NCBI GenBank assembly: GCA_029974595.1
Contig: JARKRC010000040.1
Span: 45,519 to 109,518 of the forward strand
DNA length: 64,000 nucleotides
Source of the DNA: Ereboglobus sp.
Lineage (GTDB): Bacteria > Verrucomicrobiota > Verrucomicrobiia > Opitutales > Opitutaceae
Direction of reading: 5' to 3'
This document shows positions 47,249 to 56,160 of this stretch, in pieces (the first letter of the stretch is position 1; each line of letters begins with the position of its first letter). The position numbers were made by a program, and so were the translations under genes. A model generated the notes under the pieces. The model was not told the DNA's origin, searched no databases, and saw nothing but the letters and a program-made list of their open reading frames with translations.

Positions 47249-48526
47249 ATGACCACCGCCACCCCGCAAACCCGCTACCGCTGGCTGATCTGCGCCTTGT
47301 TGTTTTTCGCCACGACGATCAACTACATCGACCGGCAAATCCTCTCGCTGCTCAAGCCGATCCTCGACGTTGAGATCGGCTGGACCAATGCGCAGTTCGG
47401 CATGGTGAATTCCGCCTTCCTCGCCTCCTACGGTGTCAGCGTGTTTTTCTTTGGGTGGTTCATCGACAAATATGGCGCGAAAATCGGCTTTTCCGTTTCC
47501 ATTGGCGCATGGAGTCTCGCCGCCATGGCGCATGCGCTGGTCGGCAGCGTGGGCGGTTTTCTCGGCGCGCGCATCGCGCTCGGTCTCGGCGAGGGGGGCA
47601 ATTTCCCCGCCGCCGTCAAGGCCACCGCCCAGTGGTTCCCGCAGCGCGAACGCGCGCTCGCCACGAGCCTCTTCAATTCCGGGGCCAACGTCGGCGCCAT
47701 CGCGGCCCCGCTGCTCGTGCCTCTCATCGCCGCCACGCTCGGCTGGCAGTGGGCGTTCATCCTCGCCGGGCTCGCCGGCTTCGTGTGGCTGTTCCTGTGG
47801 ATCCCTTTGTTTGACTCCCCGGAAAAATGCCGGCGCGTGTCGCCGGCCGAGCTCGCCCTCATCGAATCCGACGCCACCGGCGCCAACCCCGAGGAACCCA
47901 GCGCCACCAAGGTCAACTGGGGCACCGTGCTGCGCCACCGCCAGGCATGGTCGCTCGTCCTTGCCAAATTCATCACCGACCCCGTGTGGTGGTTTCTCCT
48001 TTTCTGGCTGCCCGACTTCTTCAAGCGCACGCGCGGCCTCGACATCAAGGAAAGCTGGACGCTGCTCGTCACCATCTACGCGATTATTTCCGTGCTCAGC
48101 ATCGCGGGCGGCTGGGTGACCGGCTTCCTCGTCGGGCGCGGCTGGAGCGTGACACGCGCCCGCAAGACCGGCCTGTTCACCTTCGCCGCATGCATGCTTC
48201 CCCTGCTCATCGTGACCCAGGTCGGCAACTGGACGGCCGTCCTCCTCATCGGACTGGCCGGCGCGGCGCACCAGGCGTGGACGGCCAATCTCTACACGAC
48301 CGCCTCCGACATGTTCCCGAAGCGCGCCGTCGCCACGCTCATCGGCATCGGCACCGCGGTCGGCTCCATCGGCGGCATGGGCTTCCCGATTCTCACCGGC
48401 ATCATCCTCGACCGCATCCCCAACGGCTATCCGTTGATTTTCGGCTTCTGTGCGTTTGCCTACCTCATCGGCTTCGGGGTCAACCATCTCCTCGCTCCGC
48501 GATACGAGCAGATCAAGAATTTCTGA
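47249..48526 (+). CDS. MFS transporter, hexuronate (ExuT-like, anion:cation symporter) type
   Basis: 425 residues. The ATG at 47249 follows a T-rich stretch and is preferred to the TTG at 47201. About 12 hydrophobic helices are visible. The family-type N-terminal motif RYRWLICALLFFATTINYIDRQ and the segment ARIALGLGEGGNFPAAVKATAQWFP are those of the ACS family (ExuT, GudP, LgoT). Transport is proton-coupled across the inner membrane; a hexuronate or aldonate is the expected cargo given mannonate dehydratase directly downstream. The 64-bp gap to that gene shows no terminator. Confidence 0.9.
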   Translation: MTTATPQTRYRWLICALLFFATTINYIDRQILSLLKPILDVEIGWTNAQFGMVNSAFLASYGVSVFFFGWFIDKYGAKIGFSVSIGAWSLAAMAHALVGSVGGFLGARIALGLGEGGNFPAAVKATAQWFPQRERALATSLFNSGANVGAIAAPLLVPLIAATLGWQWAFILAGLAGFVWLFLWIPLFDSPEKCRRVSPAELALIESDATGANPEEPSATKVNWGTVLRHRQAWSLVLAKFITDPVWWFLLFWLPDFFKRTRGLDIKESWTLLVTIYAIISVLSIAGGWVTGFLVGRGWSVTRARKTGLFTFAACMLPLLIVTQVGNWTAVLLIGLAGAAHQAWTANLYTTASDMFPKRAVATLIGIGTAVGSIGGMGFPILTGIILDRIPNGYPLIFGFCAFAYLIGFGVNHLLAPRYEQIKNF

Positions 48527-48590
48527 CCCGCCTGCGCATCCGGCAATCACGGCATGAAGTCGCAAACATTATGATTTTTTCCTCCAACCC

Positions 48591-49667
48591 ATGAAACTCG
48601 GCCTCGGACTTTACAAACACCAGCTCGACCGCGAGCACTTCAACTTCGCCCGTCAGATCGGCGCGACGCACATCGTCGCCCATCTTGTGGATTATTTTCG
48701 CGGCAACCCGCACAACGACCGCGACAACCAGCCCACCGGCGGCATCAAGGACGGCTGGGGCTACGCCGGCGATCCCGACGCGCTCTGGACGCTGGACGAG
48801 CTCACCGCGTTGCGCCGCGATATCGAGGCTGCCGGCCTCAAACTCGAGGCCATCGAGAACTTCGACCCCGCGCACTGGCACGACATCCTGCTCGACGGCC
48901 CGCAGCGCGCCCGGCACATCGAAAACATAAAAACCATCATCCGCCGCATGGGCCAGGCCGGCATCCCCATCATAGGATACAACTTCAGCATCGCCGGCGT
49001 CGCCGGGCGCACCACCGGCCCCTACGCGCGCGGCGACGCGCCCTCCGTGGGCATGGAAGGCCCGGTCGATGATCCCATCCCCCTCGGCATGGTCTGGAAC
49101 ATGATTTACGATGCCGGCGCGCCCGCCGGGACGCTCCCGCCCATCACGCACGGGGAACTCTGGCGGCGGCTGGAAAATTTCCTCAACGAAATCATGCCCG
49201 TGGCCGAGGCCTCGGGAGTAAAACTCGCCGCGCATCCCGACGACCCGCCGATGCCCACCGTGCGCGGCCAGCCCCGCCTCGTGTATCAGCCCGAGCTCTA
49301 CCAAAAACTCATCGATCTCAATCCCAGCCCGGCCAACGCACTGGAGTTCTGCATCGGCTCGCTCGCCGAGATGACCGAAGACGATATTTACGACGTGGTC
49401 GATCACTACAGCCGCCATGGCCGCATCGGTTACATTCACTTTCGCAACATCCGCGGCAAGGTTCCGACCTACAAGGAGACCTTCATCGACGACGGCGACG
49501 TGGACATGATGCGCGTATTGGAAATCCTGAAACGCAACCGATTCGACGGCGTGCTCATTCCCGATCACACGCCGCAAGTGTCGTGTTCCGCTCCCTGGCA
49601 TGCCGGCATGGCTTATGCCATGGGCTACATGAAGGCCGCGATGAAAGCCTTGGATATTGCGGCCTGA
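48591..49667 (+). CDS. uxuA: Mannonate dehydratase
   Basis: 358 residues, cytoplasmic TIM-barrel enzyme of the UxuA family (length a little under the ~390 of E. coli). Family motifs include IPIIGYNFSIAG, LAAHPDDPP with metal-binding His/Asp, FCIGSLAEM, YIHFRNIRGKVPTYKETFIDDGDVDM, and LIPDHTP. It dehydrates D-mannonate to 2-keto-3-deoxy-D-gluconate, the third step from D-glucuronate. The downstream SDR can supply mannonate by fructuronate reduction. Uronate isomerase and the KDG kinase and aldolase are not in the window. The gene ties this operon to glucuronate-type rather than galacturonate-type acids. Confidence 0.93.
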   Translation: MKLGLGLYKHQLDREHFNFARQIGATHIVAHLVDYFRGNPHNDRDNQPTGGIKDGWGYAGDPDALWTLDELTALRRDIEAAGLKLEAIENFDPAHWHDILLDGPQRARHIENIKTIIRRMGQAGIPIIGYNFSIAGVAGRTTGPYARGDAPSVGMEGPVDDPIPLGMVWNMIYDAGAPAGTLPPITHGELWRRLENFLNEIMPVAEASGVKLAAHPDDPPMPTVRGQPRLVYQPELYQKLIDLNPSPANALEFCIGSLAEMTEDDIYDVVDHYSRHGRIGYIHFRNIRGKVPTYKETFIDDGDVDMMRVLEILKRNRFDGVLIPDHTPQVSCSAPWHAGMAYAMGYMKAAMKALDIAA

Positions 49668-49716
49668 TAAGCGTCCCGCCGGCGGCGCAATCTTCGTCCC
49701 TCCTTTTTTTTAACCT

Positions 49717-50481
49717 ATGACATTTCCTGAAATCTTCTCCCTGCGCGACCAGGTCGCGCTTATCACCGGCGGGGGCACCGGCATCGGTCACGCCATTGCC
49801 CGGGCCATGCACGCCGCCGGCGCGCACGTCGTGCTTGCCGGACGCCGCGAGCGCGAACTCGCCGCCACGGCGGCGGAGCTCGGCGAGCGCGCCAGCATTG
49901 CCGTGCACGACGTCACCCGGCTCGACACCGCGCCCGCGCTCATCGAGCGCGTCACCCGCGAAATCGGGCCGGTCACCTGCCTCGTCAACAACGCTGGCAT
50001 CAACATGAAAAAACCCGCGGCGGAAACGACCGATGCGGAGTTCGAGAACATGCTCCGCACCCATGTGCTCGGCTCGCACGCGCTCACCCGGGCGGTGGCG
50101 CCGGGCATGATTGAGCGCAAAGCCGGCAGCATTATTTTCACCGCGTCGATGGCCTCGCTCTTCGGCCTTCCCGGGGTGATCGCCTACACGGCCGCGAAAT
50201 CGGCCTATGTCGGCATGGTGAAATGCTACTCGACGGAATTTTCCCCGCACGGCGTCCGCGTAAACGCCATTGCGCCCGGCTGGATTGACACAGTCATGTC
50301 GCGCAAGGCGCTGGAGGGCGACCCGCAACGCTATCAAAAAATCATCAGCCGCACCCCGATGGCGAAATTCGGCGACACGGCCGATATCGGCTGGGCGGCG
50401 GTTTATCTCGCCTCGCCGGCCGCGGCTTTCGTCACCGGCGTGATCCTCCCCGTCGACGGCGGCGCCAGCATCGGATTCTGA
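49717..50481 (+). CDS. SDR-family oxidoreductase, probable fructuronate reductase (mannonate oxidoreductase)
   Basis: 254 residues, classical short-chain dehydrogenase. Visible are the cofactor motif ITGGGTGIGHAIA near the N-terminus, NNAGIN, a catalytic Ser in FTASMASLFG, and the Tyr-x3-Lys pair in YTAAKSAY. The C-terminal VTGVILPVDGGASIGF is typical of the family. It sits 49 bp after uxuA and 10 bp before the RraA-like gene. SDR-type mannonate oxidoreductases replace the long-chain UxuB in several bacteria, so fructuronate/mannonate is the favoured substrate pair. A gluconate 5-dehydrogenase-like role cannot be excluded from sequence alone. Confidence 0.85.
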   Translation: MTFPEIFSLRDQVALITGGGTGIGHAIARAMHAAGAHVVLAGRRERELAATAAELGERASIAVHDVTRLDTAPALIERVTREIGPVTCLVNNAGINMKKPAAETTDAEFENMLRTHVLGSHALTRAVAPGMIERKAGSIIFTASMASLFGLPGVIAYTAAKSAYVGMVKCYSTEFSPHGVRVNAIAPGWIDTVMSRKALEGDPQRYQKIISRTPMAKFGDTADIGWAAVYLASPAAAFVTGVILPVDGGASIGF

Positions 50482-50491
50482 TTAAAACACC

Positions 50492-51166
50492 ATGGCAAAC
50501 AGCATCCATTGGAAAAACGACGACGAACTCTTCGCGCTCCTCACCGCCGAGCTCAATAGTCCCGTGATCGGCGACATTCTGGACGCGCTTGGCAGGTATC
50601 ATCAAATCCTGCCCGCCGCTGTGCAGCCCATGCGTGAAACCATGCGCCTGGCCGGACGCGCAATGACCGCCCTGATGATCGATGTTTACGGCGAGCAAAA
50701 ACAGCCCTTCGGCCTCCTCACGCGCGCCCTCGACGATCTTCGTCCCGGCGAGGTTTACATCGCCAGCGGAGGCGACATGCGCTGCGCCTACTGGGGCGAA
50801 TTGCTGACCGCCACCGCCCGCGCGAGGGGCGCGGCGGGCGCGGTGATAAACGGTTATCATCGCGACACGCAGAAAGTGCTCGAACAAAACTGGCCCGTGT
50901 TCAGCCGCGGCCGCTATGCGCAGGACTCCGCCGTTCGCACACAAGTGGCCGATTATCGCTGTCCCATCGAAGTGACGGGCGTATGGATAAACGCCGGGGA
51001 TATCGTCTTTGGCGATATGGACGGCGTCGTGATCATCCCGAAGGAGTTGGAGGCGGAAGTCGTAACCCGCTCTTTGGACAAGGCCAGGGGCGAGCGTGTT
51101 GTTCGCAAGGCAATCGAAGCCGGAATGAGTGCGACGGAAGCATTTCGGAAGTATGGGATACTATAG
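50492..51166 (+). CDS. RraA-like protein (HMG aldolase/oxaloacetate decarboxylase fold)
   Basis: 224 residues. The RraA/dimethylmenaquinone-methyltransferase-like fold is recognisable from [45 protein letters not shown] and [15 protein letters not shown]. The GD-x3-AYWGELL segment and the Arg/Asp of GYHRD match the catalytic, metal-dependent aldolase/decarboxylase members rather than the RNase E inhibitor. As the last gene of the uronate set it may split or decarboxylate a keto-acid produced by the pathway; the substrate is unknown. A terminator lies about 87 bp beyond its stop. Confidence 0.82.
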   Translation: MANSIHWKNDDELFALLTAELNSPVIGDILDALGRYHQILPAAVQPMRETMRLAGRAMTALMIDVYGEQKQPFGLLTRALDDLRPGEVYIASGGDMRCAYWGELLTATARARGAAGAVINGYHRDTQKVLEQNWPVFSRGRYAQDSAVRTQVADYRCPIEVTGVWINAGDIVFGDMDGVVIIPKELEAEVVTRSLDKARGERVVRKAIEAGMSATEAFRKYGIL

Positions 51167-51252
51167 AAAAATTAATATTCGGCTGCTTGGGTAAGTTGTC
51201 CGTGCAATTGTTTGCTTTGCGCGGCAGGGACGATTCCCGTTCGGCGGCGGTG

Positions 51253-51279
51253 GCAGGCTGGGTTCCGGTCTGCTTTTTT
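51253..51279 (+). terminator. Rho-independent terminator closing the uronate operon
   Basis: A 9-bp stem (51253-51261 with 51265-51273, including two G-T wobbles) with a GTT loop is followed directly by six T residues at 51274-51279. It lies between the RraA-like gene and the helicase gene on the same strand and separates region C from the housekeeping genes. Confidence 0.65.
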
Positions 51280-51316
51280 CTTGTCCGGGAAAAACACGCT
51301 TGCGTGCCTTGCATTT

Positions 51317-51351
51317 CGCATTCCGAAATCCGCATTCCGCATTCCGCATTC
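51317..51351. repeat. Heptanucleotide tandem repeat (CGCATTC, five units, one degenerate)
   Basis: Units are CGCATTC, CGAAATC, CGCATTC, CGCATTC and CGCATTC, 35 bp in all, ending 5 bp before the helicase ATG at 51357. It belongs to the class of short heptameric intergenic repeats known from several bacterial groups. It occupies the position where a ribosome-binding site would be expected. Confidence 0.8.
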
Positions 51352-51356
51352 CACCT

Positions 51357-53897
51357 ATGCTTTTCGATCTCGACCAACGCACCGCCAGCCTGAGCGTGGG
51401 TGAATTTTCCGATTTCACCCTCGGCCCGCGCGATGCGTCGGGCGCTCCCGGCGGGCTCTGGCGCGCGCAGCTCGGCACCCATTGGCACAACCAGCTTCGC
51501 GCCCAAACCACCTCCGAGAATGCCGCCGCCCAGTTCGAAATCCCCATCACCGGCCAAATCGTCCACCAAGGCTGGACGCTCACCCTCACCGGACGCATAG
51601 ACCAGCTCATCCCCGCCACCGAAACGGCGCCCCTCATCCTCCGCGAAATCAAAACCGTCACGCGCTCCATTCCTGCCGACGAATCCGAACTCCGCGCCGA
51701 ATATCCCGCCTACTTCGTCCAGCTCGCCACCTATGCCGCGCTGAAACGCATCGAGAAAGCGGATGCGCCGTGCCTCGTTCGCGCCGAACTCCATTTCGTC
51801 GAAGTCGCCACCGGCCTCTCCCAAACCGTCACACTCACCGCAGCCGACGATCCGTTCCACCGCACGCAGCTTGATCGCGTCACCGAATTCCTAAACCTCC
51901 GCAACCGCGCCCGCGAACGCCTCCGCCATCTCCGCTACCGTCCTCCGTTTGCCGCTCTCCGGCCCGGACAGGAAACCACCGAACGCGACCTCGCCGCCGC
52001 GCTTGCCGCGCATCGCATCCTGTTTTTCGAGGCGCCCACCGGCTTCGGAAAAACCGGCGTCCTCCTCGAACTCGCGCTCTCGCACATGCGCAGCGGACGT
52101 TTCGACCGTCTCATTTACCTCACCAGCAAGGCCACCGGGCAGCTCCAGGTCACGCGCACCCTCGCCGACATGACCGGGGGCGGCGCAAACGCTCAGCCCC
52201 CGTTGTTTCCCGGCCCGGAGGATTCCAGCCAGACCCCCGTCAGCGCGTGGCTCATGCGGCCCAAACGCGAACACTGCATCAACACCATCTACAATTGCAG
52301 CCGCGACGCCTGCGCCCATCTCCAAAATCTCGAAACCCGCTGGCCCAAGAGCGGACTTTCCCGCTTCTATCTCATCGAAAATCATCCCCGCGACATCGAA
52401 ACTCTCCGCTCCGCCGGCACAGTGGCCCGCATCTGCCCCTACGAAATTTCCCGCTCAGCGCTTCCTTTCAACGATGTCTGGATCGGCGACTACAACTACA
52501 TCTTCTCGCCCGCGCACCGTGGCATTTTCACCGAGCAACCCGGTTACGAGCCCGGCCGCACGCTCCTCGTCGTTGATGAGACGCACAACCTTCCGTCGCG
52601 CGTCGCCGATGTCTTCAGCCACGCCATCCACGCCGATGATCTCCGCGCCGTCACGTCGTGGTTCAATCTCAACCGCGCGCCCTCCGCGCTTTCCCTCGCG
52701 TGGGGCCAATGGGAGCACTTTGTCGCCACGCTCAAGGCTGCGGACTCGCACACGCACGCCACCGAGGACGACGCCCGCGAGTTGATCGACACCCTCGCGA
52801 AACAGATCGCAAACACGCCGCTCGATTACGGGCAAATGCCGCCCGAAGTCAGCGAAGTCCTCTGGTCGGTTCCCGCGCTTTCGCAGAATCTCGCCGCGCT
52901 CGATTTGCCGCGCCTCTGGTGGAGTCCGGAAAACGCGCTCCTTGTCATCACCTGCCTCGACGCCGCCTCCGCCATAGGCCCCGTGCTTCGCGAGTTCGGA
53001 GCCGCCGTGCTTGCGTCGGCCACGCTGACGCCGGTCGATACTTTCGCCGCCGCCTGCGGCCTCGATTCCGATGTCCTCAATGACAGGCTCCAATCCGCGT
53101 CCGCCGAAATCGAAAAACTCGGCGCGCTCACGAAGCGCGACACGAAAAAACTTTTTGCGAAGCTCTCCTCTGCCGCCGATCTGCTTGCGCTCGACGAGGC
53201 CCGCGCCGCCGGTGCGCCGCACTATCTCCGCGCGACCACGCCTTGGCGCGACAATGCGTTCGATGTCGCCATCGACACCCGCGTGAACACCACCTACCAG
53301 CAACGCGGGCACTTTTCCGCCGTCACCGCCGCCACGGTCTCCGCGCTTGCCGCCGCCGCGACAACGGGTCGCGCCGCCGTGTTTTTTCCCAGTTACGCTT
53401 ATGCCGGGAACATCCGGCGCGAACTTGCCGCCCTGCAACCGTCGCTCCGTGTTTCGATGCAGCCCAAACTCCCCGGCCTCGCCACGCAAAACGCCTGGCT
53501 TGAGGAGGCACTTTCCCTGCCCGGCGTGCTCTTCCTCGTCCTCGGCAGCAGCTTTGCCGAGGGCATCGACCTGCTGGGCGGGCGCATCTCGCACGCGATG
53601 GTCGTCGGCCCCGCGCTCCCGGAGGTGAATCCGATCCAGCGCGCCCGTCTCGCCGCCTACGCGCGCCTTGGCCGCGACGAAGCCGCGCGCCGCGTGTATC
53701 AAATTCCCGGCATTCAAAAAGTGAACCAGGCCCTCGGGCGCCTCGTCCGCGCCCCCGGGCACCGCGCCAAGGTGCTGCTGCATTGCCGCCGTTTCGCCGA
53801 CAAAAGTTTCCACAACCTCCTCGCAGCCGAATACCGCACAACCCACCACATCACCGATGACAGCCAGCTCTCGGACTGGCTCGCTACCGGTTCTTGA
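51357..53897 (+). CDS. PD-(D/E)XK nuclease fused to XPD/DinG-type iron-sulfur helicase
   Basis: 846 residues from the ATG at 51357; the upstream TTG at 51300 would translate the heptamer repeat and is rejected. The N-terminal domain (about 1-150) shows the RecB/Cas4-like nuclease pattern: GRID with Asp82, EIKT with Glu97 and Lys99, and QLATYAAL. The helicase core has Walker A APTGFGKTG (from about 225) and DETH at 407-410. Between them are Cys307, Cys314, Cys319 and Cys360, which could bind a 4Fe-4S cluster as in XPD and DinG. Motif VI is near GRLVRAPGHRAKVLL. An ATP-driven DNA helicase with its own nuclease, probably in repair. It converges on the next gene with a 7-bp gap. Confidence 0.85.
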   Translation: MLFDLDQRTASLSVGEFSDFTLGPRDASGAPGGLWRAQLGTHWHNQLRAQTTSENAAAQFEIPITGQIVHQGWTLTLTGRIDQLIPATETAPLILREIKTVTRSIPADESELRAEYPAYFVQLATYAALKRIEKADAPCLVRAELHFVEVATGLSQTVTLTAADDPFHRTQLDRVTEFLNLRNRARERLRHLRYRPPFAALRPGQETTERDLAAALAAHRILFFEAPTGFGKTGVLLELALSHMRSGRFDRLIYLTSKATGQLQVTRTLADMTGGGANAQPPLFPGPEDSSQTPVSAWLMRPKREHCINTIYNCSRDACAHLQNLETRWPKSGLSRFYLIENHPRDIETLRSAGTVARICPYEISRSALPFNDVWIGDYNYIFSPAHRGIFTEQPGYEPGRTLLVVDETHNLPSRVADVFSHAIHADDLRAVTSWFNLNRAPSALSLAWGQWEHFVATLKAADSHTHATEDDARELIDTLAKQIANTPLDYGQMPPEVSEVLWSVPALSQNLAALDLPRLWWSPENALLVITCLDAASAIGPVLREFGAAVLASATLTPVDTFAAACGLDSDVLNDRLQSASAEIEKLGALTKRDTKKLFAKLSSAADLLALDEARAAGAPHYLRATTPWRDNAFDVAIDTRVNTTYQQRGHFSAVTAATVSALAAAATTGRAAVFFPSYAYAGNIRRELAALQPSLRVSMQPKLPGLATQNAWLEEALSLPGVLFLVLGSSFAEGIDLLGGRISHAMVVGPALPEVNPIQRARLAAYARLGRDEAARRVYQIPGIQKVNQALGRLVRAPGHRAKVLLHCRRFADKSFHNLLAAEYRTTHHITDDSQLSDWLATGS

Positions 53898-53904
53898 GCC
53901 TGTG

Positions 53905-54960
53905 TTATTTTTTCAGTGCCACGACCTGGTCGTGCAGCACGCCGCGGAGGCGGAGGAGCAGCGGGACGGGGGGAAGGGCTGCGTGCGGGGCGAGCGCGGT
54001 TTCGGCGGCGCGCAACTCGGCGTGGATCGCTTCCGACACCGCCTCGAAAACGCCGAGCGTATCCATTTGTTGGATGCGCAACGCGGGCTGCGGAGGGCGG
54101 TGCTTCAGGATTTCGTCGGCAAGCGCGGCGCGGTCGGCGTCGGAGGGCAGGCGCTTCGAAAGTTCGATCAGCGGGAGCGTGATCTTGCCGCTGGCGAGGT
54201 CGGTGCCGAGCGTTTTGCCGATGCGTTTTTCGTCCCCGAAGAAATCGGCAAGGTCGTCGTAGATTTGGTAGGCCACGCCGAGACGGCGTCCGAATTCGGC
54301 GGCGGCGTTGCAGAAGGGCGGGGGATGGCCCGCGAGCCGTCCCCCGAGGAAACAGGAGAGGCGGAAAAGCTCGGCGGTTTTCAGGTCGATGATGCGCTGG
54401 TAATCCGCGAGGGTGATGTTTGCGGTGCCGCGGCGCATCGTCTGCATGATTTCACCGGCGCAGACTTTGCGCGTGGAGGCGGAAACTTCGGCGCAAACCT
54501 CGGTCGTGGGAAACTGGGAGGCGAGGTGTACAGCGTGCGCGAGGAGGGCGTCACCGAGCAGCACGGCGGCCTCGGAGCCGTATTGGCGGGCGGCGGTGCG
54601 GCGGTTGCGGCGGAGTTCGGCGCCGTCCATGATGTCGTCGTGCACGAGGGTGGCGAGGTGCACGAGTTCGACGACGGCGGCGGCGCGGATCAGCTCCTGC
54701 GGCGCGGTCCCGGCGGAGCCCGTCCAGCCGCCGAGAAACACGAGCGCGGGGCGGATGCGTTTGCCGGAGGTGTCGATGCAGTATTCGGCCATCGGGCGGA
54801 TCTCGGGTTCGAAGCCGGACATTTGCCCGTGAAGAAAAGTGTCGAGGCGCGCCATTTGCGGTTTGAGCAGCGCAAACACGGTTGCGAAATCCTCCGCGAC
54901 GGTGCGTGTCGCGAAGGGCGTTGCTGTGTTGTCCGGGTTGTTGTTGCTGGCGGCTGTCAT
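53905..54960 (-). CDS. Polyprenyl diphosphate synthase (trans-isoprenyl synthase family)
   Basis: 351 residues from the ATG at 54960; the frame stays open to 56010 but that part lies over the opposite-strand EEP gene. It contains the first aspartate-rich motif HDDIMDGAELRRNR, GDALLAHAVHLA, and the second motif YQIYDDLADFFG followed by GKTLGTDLASGKITLPLI, all standard for octaprenyl or heptaprenyl diphosphate synthases. It condenses isopentenyl units on an allylic diphosphate to make the quinone side chain or a related lipid carrier. Chain length cannot be fixed from sequence. Divergent from the EEP gene with a 240-bp gap in which no promoter or RNA gene is convincing. Confidence 0.92.
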   Translation of the reverse strand: MTAASNNNPDNTATPFATRTVAEDFATVFALLKPQMARLDTFLHGQMSGFEPEIRPMAEYCIDTSGKRIRPALVFLGGWTGSAGTAPQELIRAAAVVELVHLATLVHDDIMDGAELRRNRRTAARQYGSEAAVLLGDALLAHAVHLASQFPTTEVCAEVSASTRKVCAGEIMQTMRRGTANITLADYQRIIDLKTAELFRLSCFLGGRLAGHPPPFCNAAAEFGRRLGVAYQIYDDLADFFGDEKRIGKTLGTDLASGKITLPLIELSKRLPSDADRAALADEILKHRPPQPALRIQQMDTLGVFEAVSEAIHAELRAAETALAPHAALPPVPLLLRLRGVLHDQVVALKK

Positions 54961-55200
54961 GGCTGGGAAATGGATAAAGTGGCTTTTTGCGATGCGTTTG
55001 TCCCGCATGGAATGAAAAATCTCACCTCGCGGCTGCCCGGATGCAAGACGATCCCCCGCCGGTGGTTTTCGCTTTCTTGCGGACGCGGACGGCTGCGCAA
55101 GCGGCTGGCGATAAATTTTCACAATTTGGGATTTCGCGTTGCGGATCGGGCCTGATGCGCGGAGTATGGCGGGTCTGTTTTTCAATTTCGCATTTGATCC

Positions 55201-55974
55201 ATGTCCTCGTTGCGCATCGTCACCTACAACATTGCCCACGGGCGCGGATTGCGTCCGTTTTCGGCCTTGTCGTCGCAGCGCAGGATTCGCGCGCAACTGG
55301 CGAAAATTGCGAAGCTGTTGACCCGGCTTGAAGCGGATGTGATTGCATTGCAGGAGATTGATCAAGACTCGTCGTGGTCCGGACATTTTGACCATTTGGA
55401 GTATTTGCGGCGTTTTGCGCGGTTTCCTTATGCGGTGTTTGGCGTGAATACGCGGCGCGACGGGCTGTTTCATTTCAACTACGGCAACGCATTCCTGTCG
55501 CGCCATCCGATCATGGATTCGGAAAATATCGCGTTCGGGAAAAAAACGCTGGGAGAAAAGGGATTTCTGTTCATGGAAATCGACGCCGGCGGGAAACGCG
55601 TGCCGATTGTGAACATGCACCTGCACCACCGTTCGCGCGCGCACCGCATCAAGCAGGTCGGGTTGCTCATGGATTACCTCACGAAAAAAGCCCCGCAGAC
55701 GCATCCGGGCTGGGCGTTGCAGCCGATCGTTTGCGGCGATTTGAACAATCCCTCGCACACGGCGGACGCCACACGGTCGCTTTTCCAGTTTTTCTCGCAA
55801 CGCGGCGATTACAGGCTGTTCCCGATGAACGAAAAAACATATCCGTCGCCACTGCCGCAGCGCACGCTGGATTTTGTTTTTTTGCCACCGAACTGCACGG
55901 AGGCATCCTGCCGCGTCGTGCGATCCTTTCTCTCGGATCACCGGCCTGTTGTAGTGGACTGCAAGTTGAAATGA
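55201..55974 (+). CDS. Endonuclease/exonuclease/phosphatase (EEP) family hydrolase
   Basis: 257 residues. All EEP landmarks are present: TYNIAHG (Asn metal contact), ALQEID (catalytic Glu), GNAFLSRHPI, NMHLHH (His), CGDLNNP (Asp/Asn pair), LDFVF and SDHRPVVV (terminal Asp-His). No signal peptide or membrane segment. The family covers exonuclease III-like, sphingomyelinase-like and inositol-phosphatase-like enzymes. The short loops and absence of a DNA-binding insertion fit the small metal-dependent phosphodiesterase subgroup (MglC/ElsH-type annotation), so the substrate is undetermined. Confidence 0.9.
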   Translation: MSSLRIVTYNIAHGRGLRPFSALSSQRRIRAQLAKIAKLLTRLEADVIALQEIDQDSSWSGHFDHLEYLRRFARFPYAVFGVNTRRDGLFHFNYGNAFLSRHPIMDSENIAFGKKTLGEKGFLFMEIDAGGKRVPIVNMHLHHRSRAHRIKQVGLLMDYLTKKAPQTHPGWALQPIVCGDLNNPSHTADATRSLFQFFSQRGDYRLFPMNEKTYPSPLPQRTLDFVFLPPNCTEASCRVVRSFLSDHRPVVVDCKLK

Positions 55975-56146
55975 GCCGCGTTTTTCGCGCGGGGATCGAG
56001 GGGCGGACAAGCAGCGGCATTGCGATCAATTGCCATTATGAACATGCACGCAAATGACCGGTCTCACAAATAACTATTGCAGTGCGATGCATTTGACTGA
56101 CAATTAAAAAACCCGGGTGAGAAATTGCCTGATCAAACTAAAATAC

Positions 56147-56152
56147 GGAGAA
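56147..56152 (+). promoter_or_regulatory. Clear Shine-Dalgarno (GGAGAA) for the 148-residue protein
   Basis: GGAGAA lies 8 bases upstream of the ATG at 56161, in an AT-rich leader. Most other starts in this window lack an obvious Shine-Dalgarno, so this gene may be unusually well translated. The 186-bp gap upstream shows no other certain signal. Confidence 0.6.
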
Positions 56153-56160
56153 CATAAATC

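Noticed and set aside
43059..48565. 721- and 728-codon minus-strand open frames opposite paralogue 2 and the transporter region
   Set aside because: No motifs or signal peptides, and the second spans several genuine plus-strand genes.
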